Shown here piece after piece: positions 1-5,930 of a DNA stretch of 7,131 bases. Positions within the stretch are counted from its first letter, which is position 1. The number at the start of each line of letters is the position of its first letter. Where the stretch lies: contig NHFW02000014.1 of NCBI GenBank assembly GCA_002171295.2, positions 1 to 7,131 on the forward strand, given 5' to 3'. The position numbers and the translations under genes are program-made. The notes under the pieces were generated by a model, which saw only the letters and a program-made list of their open reading frames with translations, ran no database searches and had not been told where the DNA came from. The stretch comes from Flavobacteriaceae bacterium TMED121. GTDB lineage: Bacteria > Bacteroidota > Bacteroidia > Flavobacteriales > Flavobacteriaceae.

Positions 1-850
1 CGGAACCTAATAGTTCAATTATAACATAATATGGGAAGTTGATGTCTAATAGAGAAGAATATTCCAAAGAGGAATCTTTCATAGCTTTGTAAGTTTCTCC
101 CCAAATTAATTCAAATCCTGATAAACTTCCTGAGAGACCCTTTTGCATAAATTTTAAAAAATTAATAACGTTTTCATAATTTGTTAAACCCGCTAGAGCG
201 GAAAATCTAGAACTTGGTTTTTCTTCCAGTTTAAAAATTACTTTTGAAATAATTCCCAATGTTCCTTCAGATCCAATAAAAAGTTGTTTAATGTCATAAC
301 CGGAGTTATCCTTAGTTATTTTTTTCATTGAAGAAATGATTTCTCCATTAGATAATACAGCCTCGATCCCAAGAATTAGATTTCTAGTCATTCCAAATCT
401 AAGAACTCTTAATCCGCCCGCGTTTGTGGAAACTATTCCTCCAATTTGCGCTGATCCTTTAGCGCCAAAATTTAGGGGGAGCATTAAATTTTTTTCATTT
501 ACAGATGAAATTGCATCCTCTAAAATTACTCCTGATTGAACTGTAATTGTTCTGCTTTTTTCATCTATTTCCTCAATTTGATTCATCTTATCAAGAGATA
601 TAACCAGATCATTTTTTCTTGTTATTGTAGAACCAACTAGATTAGTTAAACCACCCTGTATTACTACTTTCTGGTTATTTTCATAGCAAAGCTTCATTAT
701 TTCAGATATTTGTTGCGTTGATTTTGGAAAAATTACCGCAAAAGCATTTGTAGGAATATCTGTTTTCCAAATATGATCAAATCTTAATTTTTCTTTTCCA
801 TTTGATAATATAGAATCTCTACCAACAATTTTCTCTAATTTATTTATCAA
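1..850 (-). CDS. FAD-linked oxidoreductase, GlcD / D-2-hydroxyglutarate dehydrogenase type (partial, C-terminus outside window)
   Basis: This is the first 283 codons of a flavoenzyme of the GlcD/D2HGDH group (FAD_binding_4 domain, then the start of the FAD-oxidase C-terminal domain); the family oxidises 2-hydroxy acids such as D-lactate, glycolate or D-2-hydroxyglutarate. Seen in the translation: a PKST element near residue 42, a flavin pyrophosphate-binding loop QGGLTNLVGS (65-74), the segment LPLNFGAKGSAQIGG (124-138) followed by STNAGGLRVLRFG (141-153), and IGSEGTLGII (192-201), all in the usual order and spacing. The start is the TTG at 850-848: the frame has a TAA two codons upstream and no ATG before about residue 52, which would remove part of the FAD domain. 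The first residues (INKLEKIVG) align with the usual family N-terminus. The family normally has about 460-480 residues, so roughly 40% is missing to the left. The substrate cannot be told because the catalytic C-terminal domain is outside. The gene is divergent from the methyltransferase at 980. Confidence 0.88.
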   Translation of the reverse strand, partial: MINKLEKIVGRDSILSNGKEKLRFDHIWKTDIPTNAFAVIFPKSTQQISEIMKLCYENNQKVVIQGGLTNLVGSTITRKNDLVISLDKMNQIEEIDEKSRTITVQSGVILEDAISSVNEKNLMLPLNFGAKGSAQIGGIVSTNAGGLRVLRFGMTRNLILGIEAVLSNGEIISSMKKITKDNSGYDIKQLFIGSEGTLGIISKVIFKLEEKPSSRFSALAGLTNYENVINFLKFMQKGLSGSLSGFELIWGETYKAMKDSSLEYSSLLDINFPYYVIIELLGS

Positions 851-979
851 TTTTTATTTTATTTTAATATTTTAAGAAATTTTTTAAACATCAAAAGATT
901 GATTTTTCGTCTCTCTAATAAGATTTAAATTGATTTAATTTACATTTAAATTATATCTTAAAACCTAATAATAATTATT
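851..979. promoter_or_regulatory. AT-rich divergent intergenic region with phased ATTTAA repeats
   Basis: This 129-base gap lies between two divergently transcribed genes and so must hold both promoters if the starts are right. I found no exact TAnnTTTG -7 element on either strand; the nearest plus-strand match is TACATTTA at 941-948. The palindrome ATTTAAAT occurs at 923-930 and again at 944-951, 21 bases apart, with a related GATTTAA at 932-938 between them. Such spacing, about one and two helical turns, could be an operator or bent DNA, but in DNA this AT-rich it may be chance. No Shine-Dalgarno-like sequence precedes either TTG start. Confidence 0.35.
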
Positions 980-1810
980 TTGTTTAAAATATTTAAAAAA
1001 TATAAAAGGTTTGAGCATTTATTTTTAAGTAAAGTATTTGAGCCAAAAACTTTAAGATCTTTAAAAACTATAGCAGTTGCTGTGGATACTATTAAAGCTT
1101 TTGAAAAAGTTAAAAATAATACCCATTCTTCAACAGATAAAAAAATATTGAATTTTCTTGATGAATATAGAGTCGAGTTAAGTAATAATGAAAATAAAAT
1201 AAATTTTAAAGAAATAGGTAATAATAAAACTTCTAGTGTAGCTGAAATATCATTAAAAGCCGCATCGTCAAAAAAATGGACTTGTTTTTTTTATGAATTA
1301 TCTAAAATAAAAAATATTAATAATATATTAGAAATTGGAACGAATCTAGGAGTTTCTGGTCAATACTTTCTAAAGGGACTTGACGAAAAAAAAAAATCAA
1401 ATTTTATTACTATCGAGGGAGTAAAAAAATTGTGTGATATAGCGACAGAACGTTTTAATAGAATAGGTAATAAAAAAAGATTTAAAGTAATTCATGGTTT
1501 ATATGATGAGAAATTATTAGAATTAAAAAAATCTAATATTAAGTTTGATTTGGTATTTATAGATGGTAACCATCGATTTGACGCTACAATAAAATATTTC
1601 GAATTATTAAAAAAACAATTTTCTCAAAATGCAATTGTTGTTTTTGATGATATTCATTGGAGTTCTGAGATGACTAATGCATGGCGGAGGATAATGAAAG
1701 ATGATTCTGTTTATTTAAGTATTGATTTTTTTAAGCTGGGTATAATTATTTTTAATTCAAAACAAAAATCTAATTGTTTTAAAAAATACAATTTATTTTT
1801 ATCTCACTAA
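980..1810 (+). CDS. Class I SAM-dependent methyltransferase (Methyltransf_24-like)
   Basis: A 276-residue protein with a Rossmann methyltransferase domain in its second half. Motif I is [12 protein letters not shown] (116-127), the acidic residue ending beta-2 is E146 in TIEG, the motif IV region is [13 protein letters not shown] (189-201), and a DDIHWS block (223-228) follows, then MTNAWRRI. The DDIHWS...AW block and the length resemble a family widespread in Bacteroidetes, usually annotated only as class I SAM methyltransferase or O-methyltransferase; the methyl acceptor is unknown. Residues 1-100 are Lys/Asn-rich with no recognised domain. The start is TTG at 980: TAA lies in frame at 959 and there is no internal Met before about residue 231, so ATG initiation would destroy the domain. 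The gene is strikingly AT-rich (11 G/C in the 60 bases 1141-1200) and carries a run of 11 A at 1386-1396. It is probably cytoplasmic, with no signal peptide or membrane segment. Divergent from the FAD enzyme; 79 bases before aroC. Confidence 0.85.
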   Translation: MFKIFKKYKRFEHLFLSKVFEPKTLRSLKTIAVAVDTIKAFEKVKNNTHSSTDKKILNFLDEYRVELSNNENKINFKEIGNNKTSSVAEISLKAASSKKWTCFFYELSKIKNINNILEIGTNLGVSGQYFLKGLDEKKKSNFITIEGVKKLCDIATERFNRIGNKKRFKVIHGLYDEKLLELKKSNIKFDLVFIDGNHRFDATIKYFELLKKQFSQNAIVVFDDIHWSSEMTNAWRRIMKDDSVYLSIDFFKLGIIIFNSKQKSNCFKKYNLFLSH

Positions 1811-1865
1811 TATTGATAAATGTTTACAATTTCTTCTGAGTTTAAACAAATCAAAACTTTCCATT

Positions 1866-1873
1866 TATATTTG
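1866..1873 (+). promoter_or_regulatory. Candidate Bacteroidetes -7 promoter element for aroC
   Basis: TATATTTG matches the Bacteroidetes housekeeping-sigma -7 consensus TAnnTTTG exactly and ends 16 bases before the aroC ATG, which would give a very short leader. The expected TTTG-like -33 element is not clear; TTTA at 1841-1844 is the nearest candidate. This promoter would serve aroC and probably the symporter behind it. It is a short motif in AT-rich DNA, so chance remains possible. Confidence 0.45.
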
Positions 1874-1889
1874 TCTTAATAATTATATA

Positions 1890-2954
1890 ATGTCAGGAAA
1901 TAAATTTGGAAGCCTATTTCAATTGACCACTTTTGGGGAGTCCCACGGTGAGGCTATAGGAGGGATTATCGAAGGGTGTCCTTCAGGAATAGCATTAGAC
2001 ATGAAAGCTATACAACTTGATTTGAACCGCAGGAAACCTGGTCAATCAGCGATTGTGACTCAACGTAAAGAACCGGATGAAGTAAAATTATTATCAGGTA
2101 TTTTTGAAGGAAAAACCACTGGTGTACCAATTGGATTTGCCATTTTTAATACCAATCAAAAATCCCGAGACTACGACCATATCAAGGATCAATATCGACC
2201 TTCTCATGCGGATAAGGTATATGATGAGAAATACGGCTTTAGAGATTATCGTGGTGGTGGAAGAAGTTCCGCTAGAGAGACCGCCAGTAGAGTAGTGGCA
2301 GGCGCCATTGCCAAGCAGTTTCTTAGAAATATTAAATTTACGGCCTATGTTTCTTCAGTAGGAAAAATCAATTTAGATAAGCCTTACCAAGAACTTGATT
2401 TTAGCTATATCGAGAAAAATCCTGTTCGCTGTGCCGACCCTGAAAAAGCCGCTGTGATGGAGAGTTATATTAAACAAATTCGTAAGGAAGGGGATACTGT
2501 GGGTGGAATCATTACATGTGTTATCCAAAACATACCATTAGGCCTAGGAGAACCTGTTTTTAATAAGTTACATGCTGAGTTAGGTAAAGCAATGCTTTCT
2601 ATTAATGCTGTCAAAGGATTTGAATATGGTAGTGGTTTTGAAGGTTCAAAAACAAAAGGAAGCCTCCACAATGACTTATATAATGCAGATGGCACTACCC
2701 AAACTAATCGATCGGGTGGTATTCAAGGAGGAATTTCAAACGGTATGGATATTTACTTCAATGTGGCTTTTAAACCTGTAGCTACAATTATGCAGTCTCA
2801 AAAAACGATTAATAAAAAAGGAGAGGCTGTTGATATGCAAGGTAAAGGAAGACATGACCCTTGTGTTGTTCCCAGAGCTGTTCCTATTGTTGAGGCCATG
2901 TCTGCACTCGTACTTGCGGACTTTACACTTCTTAATCGAACGATTAAAAAATAA
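1890..2954 (+). CDS. aroC: Chorismate synthase
   Basis: Complete 354-residue chorismate synthase (EC 4.2.3.5), the last step of the shikimate pathway. It converts 5-enolpyruvylshikimate-3-phosphate to chorismate, the precursor of aromatic amino acids, folate and quinones, and needs reduced FMN, which is not consumed. All family signatures are visible: [16 protein letters not shown] (16-31) with the catalytic-type His19, RRKPGQS (47-53), RPSHAD (103-108) with the second conserved His106, [18 protein letters not shown] (122-139), NRSGGIQGG (273-281) and [18 protein letters not shown] (320-337). Length is normal for the bacterial enzyme, and none of these motifs is broken. The ATG at 1890 fits the conserved N-terminus ([17 protein letters not shown]); there is no clear Shine-Dalgarno sequence, as is common in Bacteroidetes. 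It is clearly less AT-rich than the preceding methyltransferase (26 G/C in the 60 bases 2221-2280). The symporter gene follows after 3 bases, so the pair is probably cotranscribed. Confidence 0.98.
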   Translation: MSGNKFGSLFQLTTFGESHGEAIGGIIEGCPSGIALDMKAIQLDLNRRKPGQSAIVTQRKEPDEVKLLSGIFEGKTTGVPIGFAIFNTNQKSRDYDHIKDQYRPSHADKVYDEKYGFRDYRGGGRSSARETASRVVAGAIAKQFLRNIKFTAYVSSVGKINLDKPYQELDFSYIEKNPVRCADPEKAAVMESYIKQIRKEGDTVGGIITCVIQNIPLGLGEPVFNKLHAELGKAMLSINAVKGFEYGSGFEGSKTKGSLHNDLYNADGTTQTNRSGGIQGGISNGMDIYFNVAFKPVATIMQSQKTINKKGEAVDMQGKGRHDPCVVPRAVPIVEAMSALVLADFTLLNRTIKK

Positions 2955-2957
2955 ACT

Positions 2958-4247
2958 ATGAAAAAGCTGCCGTTGCATTGGAGGATCATGATAGGAATGG
3001 TACTCGGTGTTGTTTTTGGTGCTGTTTTCACTCAATTTGAGGGCGGTGACGAGATCATTTCGGATTGGGTCAAGCCATTTGGAATCATCTTTATCAATAC
3101 CCTAAAACTTATCGCTATGCCCTTGATACTTGGCTCCCTAATTAAGGGGGTTTCTGATCTTAAGGACATATCTAAACTCTCACTTATGGGAGGGAAGACG
3201 ATTGGTATATATCTACTAACCACTATTTTGGCAGTTTCCATTGGGTTATTTATGGTGAACACCATTCGCCCAGGTGATTCTATTGCAGACTCAACCCGTA
3301 TGGATTTAATTGCTTCTTATGAGTCAGATGCCGCTGAAAAATATGAAGTGGCTCAAAAACAAAAAGAAGCAGGTCCTCTTCAAGCTCTTATAGATTTGGT
3401 TCCTGATAATATTTTTAAGGCAACTACTGAAAATAGTAATATGCTTCAGGTTATCTTCTTTGCTTTGTTTTTTGGAATTGGTTTGATTCTTATTACTCCT
3501 GATAAAGCCAAGCCAGTCAAAGAGTTTTTCGATGCTTTTAATGAAGTGATTCTTAAATTGATCGATTTGATTATGCTTACAGCACCTTATGGAGTTTTTG
3601 CACTTTTAGCCACTTTGATTGTTGAATCACCCAGTTTTGATCTCTTTAAAGCACTGGGCATGTATGCGATTACTTTACTAATCGGCCTGTTATTAATGAT
3701 AGGCCTTTATACCATGTTTTTACGACTTTATGTAAAAATGGAACCCACTAAGTTTATAAAAGGGATTTCTCCCGCTCAGCTCCTAGCGTTTTCCACTAGT
3801 TCTAGTGCGGCTACTTTACCAGTAACAATGGAACGGGTTGAGGAACATTTGGGAGTAGATGAAGAAGTGGCTAGTTTCGTTTTGCCTATTGGCGCCACTA
3901 TAAACATGGATGGTACCAGTCTTTACCAAGCAGTTGCTGCAGTTTTTATTGCTCAAGCTTTTGGGATGGATTTGTCTTTAGGTACACAGTTAGGGATTAT
4001 TTTAACGGCGACATTAGCTTCTATTGGGGCAGCTGCGGTTCCAGGCGCAGGGATGGTTATGTTGGTTATTGTATTGGGGCAGGCAGGGATTCCTGAGGCA
4101 GGATTAGCCTTGATATTTGCTATTGACCGACCCTTAGATATGTGCAGGACTGTGGTAAATGTCACTGGAGATGCCTCAGTATCGATGATTGTTGCAAAAA
4201 GCTTAGGGAAACTTAAAAAAGATACTTTAAGAAAAAAAATGGGATGA
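2958..4247 (+). CDS. Dicarboxylate/amino acid:cation symporter (DAACS / SLC1 family)
   Basis: Complete 429-residue inner-membrane transporter of the glutamate/aspartate/C4-dicarboxylate:Na+ or H+ symporter family (GltP/GltT/DctA relatives). The sequence shows the serine-rich re-entrant hairpin HP1 (AFSTSSSAATLPVTM, 277-291), the cation-site motif NMDGTSLYQAVAAVF (316-330), the second hairpin (ASIGAAAVPGAGMVML, 354-369) and the TM8 motif IDRPLDMCRTVVNVTGD (389-405). In that motif D394, R397, N401 and D405 match the residues that bind substrate and cation in the family. An arginine at the R397 position favours an acidic substrate over a neutral one; aspartate, glutamate, fumarate and malate cannot be told apart here. 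Hydrophobic segments cover most of 10-100 and 160-260. A charged stretch at about 104-150 (DSTRMDLIASYESDAAEKYE and onward) is an extramembrane loop. The ATG at 2958 comes 3 bases after the aroC stop, so translation may be coupled. No biochemical link to chorismate synthesis is evident. Confidence 0.95.
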   Translation: MKKLPLHWRIMIGMVLGVVFGAVFTQFEGGDEIISDWVKPFGIIFINTLKLIAMPLILGSLIKGVSDLKDISKLSLMGGKTIGIYLLTTILAVSIGLFMVNTIRPGDSIADSTRMDLIASYESDAAEKYEVAQKQKEAGPLQALIDLVPDNIFKATTENSNMLQVIFFALFFGIGLILITPDKAKPVKEFFDAFNEVILKLIDLIMLTAPYGVFALLATLIVESPSFDLFKALGMYAITLLIGLLLMIGLYTMFLRLYVKMEPTKFIKGISPAQLLAFSTSSSAATLPVTMERVEEHLGVDEEVASFVLPIGATINMDGTSLYQAVAAVFIAQAFGMDLSLGTQLGIILTATLASIGAAAVPGAGMVMLVIVLGQAGIPEAGLALIFAIDRPLDMCRTVVNVTGDASVSMIVAKSLGKLKKDTLRKKMG

Positions 4248-4474
4248 TCACTATACTAAGGATTATTTTTTTTTAATTCTTATTCTTATATCCTTTTCCT
4301 TTCAAATTCATCACTGGTTTTGTTAATAATAAACCTTACTATATCACTACCGTATGAATTAAGATTATTTAAAATAATTTTGTATTTTTCAGCTATTCTT
4401 TTTCAAGATATTAAACAGATTACTGTTAAGTTAAACATATTTATTTCATGCTTTTATTGGAGTTTTTTTTATAA
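4248..4474. other. Intergenic region before the PAP2 gene, no gene seen
   Basis: These 227 bases separate the symporter from the PAP2 gene. A T9 run at 4266-4274 comes soon after the symporter stop, but I see no convincing G/C-containing stem in front of it, so it is not called as a terminator. No small reading frame here has coding character. The region contains one -7-like element (listed separately) and TTGGAG at 4457-4462, 12 bases before the PAP2 ATG, which may or may not be a weak ribosome site. Confidence 0.5.
4375..4382 (+). promoter_or_regulatory. Possible -7 promoter element for the PAP2 gene
   Basis: TAATTTTG fits the Bacteroidetes TAnnTTTG -7 consensus and lies about 90 bases upstream of the ATG at 4475. 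No TTTG-like -33 element sits at the right distance; the closest, at 4319-4322, is too far upstream. Separate transcription of this gene from the symporter is plausible from the long gap, but this element is weak evidence. Confidence 0.28.
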
Positions 4475-5419
4475 ATGCAGAGCTGGTTTAAAGTTATTTT
4501 CAAACTTCGTTTAGAAGAAATTTTAGCATTTATATTGTTGGTTCCAATGCTTTTTTTTCTCTTAATCTATTACGGTGAAGAGGGTTTTAGAGATTCTAAT
4601 ATCGATCGTTTTTTAATAACCGGAGCGGTTTTTTTGCTGTTTTTAGGAATCATTAAGCTTAAGGATTTAAAACTGCTTTTGAATTATAAAATCGGTCGCT
4701 TAACAAAAGTAGTTCTTGATTTCTTGAGAGAATCACTTCCATTTGCTTTTTGTATTTCTATCTACACTAACATGCACGATATGGTACATTTAGTAAATCC
4801 CAATGATATAGATTTAAGTTTAATGGCTTGGGATGAATATTTATTAGGATTTCAACCAGCGATTTACTTAGAACAATACATCAGTCCCGGCCTAACAGAT
4901 TTTATGTATTCTTCTTATAGTGCATTTTTGATTTATATTTTGGTTTTCTCTATGTATTTGTATGTTAAAAAAGAAAATACAGTTTTTCGAGAAACACTTG
5001 TTTCCGTCATCCTCACTTTTTACATTGGCTATATCGGTTATGTTTTTTTTCCAGCTGTCGGCCCTAAATTTACTATGTCACATATGTTTGAAACTTCATT
5101 GATGGGCACTGAAATAACAGATAGACTTTCATTTTTGATGAATTATGAAATTTCTGAATATACAAGACGCGATTGTTTTCCAAGTTTACACAATGGAATT
5201 ATATTTTTAATTCTACTTTTTGCATTCAAACAGAGTAAAACCTATGCTTTATTTTTCTTGCCATTCGCCATATCTCTTTTTATTTCAACCCTATACCTTC
5301 GATACCATTACTTCATAGATATGATTGCAGGCTTTGCACTCGCCGCCATCATTTTCTATTTGGGTCCAAGACTTAACAATTGGTTGGAGGAAAAAAGAGT
5401 AAGTAATACCCTTTTATGA
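4475..5419 (+). CDS. Integral membrane PAP2 superfamily protein (PAP2_3 / Aur1-like phosphatase or phosphotransferase)
   Basis: A 314-residue polytopic membrane protein. Hydrophobic segments are visible at about 15-33, 46-62, 143-164, 172-193, 240-250, 256-273 and 283-297. The catalytic PAP2 motifs are near the end: RRDCFPSLHNG (230-241) corresponds to the PSGH motif, with the acid-base His239, and YLRYHYFIDMIAG (274-286) corresponds to SRxxxxxHxxxD, with nucleophile-type His278 and Asp282. FPAVGPKF (192-199) stands where the first, lysine-containing motif should be. PSLH instead of PSGH, with YLRYHYFID, matches the PAP2_3 branch that includes yeast Aur1 inositol-phosphorylceramide synthase; in bacteria the members are mostly uncharacterised lipid phosphatases or head-group transferases. 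The substrate is therefore unknown, probably a phospholipid or isoprenoid phosphate at the outer face of the inner membrane. The ATG at 4475 gives a short N-terminus rich in basic residues before the first membrane segment. It faces the DCC gene tail to tail. Confidence 0.87.
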   Translation: MQSWFKVIFKLRLEEILAFILLVPMLFFLLIYYGEEGFRDSNIDRFLITGAVFLLFLGIIKLKDLKLLLNYKIGRLTKVVLDFLRESLPFAFCISIYTNMHDMVHLVNPNDIDLSLMAWDEYLLGFQPAIYLEQYISPGLTDFMYSSYSAFLIYILVFSMYLYVKKENTVFRETLVSVILTFYIGYIGYVFFPAVGPKFTMSHMFETSLMGTEITDRLSFLMNYEISEYTRRDCFPSLHNGIIFLILLFAFKQSKTYALFFLPFAISLFISTLYLRYHYFIDMIAGFALAAIIFYLGPRLNNWLEEKRVSNTLL

Positions 5420-5540
5420 AAATTCTTTATAAATTCTAAAAATTAATTTTTTAAAAGTTAATCATCATTAATTAGGTAACTATTTCAATTCATAAAATCA
5501 GATTTATTCTGGAAATAAATATCTTAAATTCTGGCTTTTC
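5420..5540. terminator. Convergent intergenic region with two A/T hairpins, possible bidirectional terminator
   Basis: The 121 bases between two converging genes should stop transcription from both sides. Two inverted repeats are visible. At 5442-5462 ATTAATTT pairs with AAGTTAAT (8 pairs, one of them G-T, 5-base loop). At 5502-5520 ATTTATT pairs with AATAAAT (7 pairs, loop CTGGA). Both stems are almost purely A/T and neither is followed by a clean T run, so as intrinsic terminators they are weak. Confidence 0.28.
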
Positions 5541-5930
5541 CTAGTCTAAAAATCTAGAGGCTAAATCTGCTCGCGGCACAGGACAATATTCAAGAGGTTT
5601 TCGAAATACAAAACGATTACTTGCGATAAGATCGTAGAAAAAATTTCTAATAAAAGTTGGTAAGAACTTAAAAACTAAAAGTATTTTTCTGACTCCACCA
5701 AGTATTTTTATGATTCTAAAGATCGCATTTGACTTTGTGTAAATCCTTTTTTTGTCCTCTAGTAAAACAATCGTATCGACTGACATGAAGTAAGAGGGCA
5801 ATAGCTCATGTGCCGTTTTTCCTTGGAGTGGGGCAAAAAGAAATAGATGATTCTCATCTCTTTCAAGTAAGTACTGCACCCAATAGTGACAAAAAGGGCA
5901 GAGACCATCAAAAAAGACAATACGCTCCAT
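5541..5930 (-). CDS. DCC family (DUF393) putative thiol-disulfide oxidoreductase
   Basis: A complete 129-residue protein of the DCC family, named for its conserved Asp-Cys-Cys pattern and thought to have a thioredoxin-like fold. The N-terminus reads IVFFDGLCPFCHYWVQYLL (4-22), with Asp8 and the CxxC pair Cys11 and Cys14. The middle has the family's APLQG (33-37) and a YTKSNAIFRIIKILGG block (64-79). The C-terminus ends CPVPRADLASRFLD (116-129), with a third conserved Cys116. Length is typical. A redox role is suggested by the CxxC pair; no substrate is established for most bacterial members. There is no signal peptide, but the hydrophobic middle (84-103) may associate with membrane. The ATG at 5930-5928 overlaps the TAA stop of the upstream MutS2-like gene by one base (TAATG), so translation of the pair is probably coupled. 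Confidence 0.93.
   Translation of the reverse strand: MERIVFFDGLCPFCHYWVQYLLERDENHLFLFAPLQGKTAHELLPSYFMSVDTIVLLEDKKRIYTKSNAIFRIIKILGGVRKILLVFKFLPTFIRNFFYDLIASNRFVFRKPLEYCPVPRADLASRFLD

Noticed and set aside
336..539. Plus-strand open frame of 67 codons
   Set aside because: It lies opposite the conserved FAD-binding domain, whose minus-strand translation carries clear family motifs; this is an antisense shadow.
859..891. Minus-strand mini reading frame starting ATG at 891 just upstream of the FAD gene
   Set aside because: It has only 10 codons, ends in TAA before the FAD start and is Lys/Phe/Leu-rich as expected by chance in A/T-rich DNA; no leader-peptide features.
4212..4231. CTTAAA...TTTAAG inverted repeat as symporter terminator
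   Set aside because: It is inside the symporter coding region, 6 weak A/T-rich pairs, and is not followed directly by a T run.
4320..4514. Plus-strand open frame of 64 codons before the PAP2 gene
   Set aside because: Hydrophobic, no family resemblance, and it overlaps the PAP2 start in another frame; likely chance in a T-rich region.
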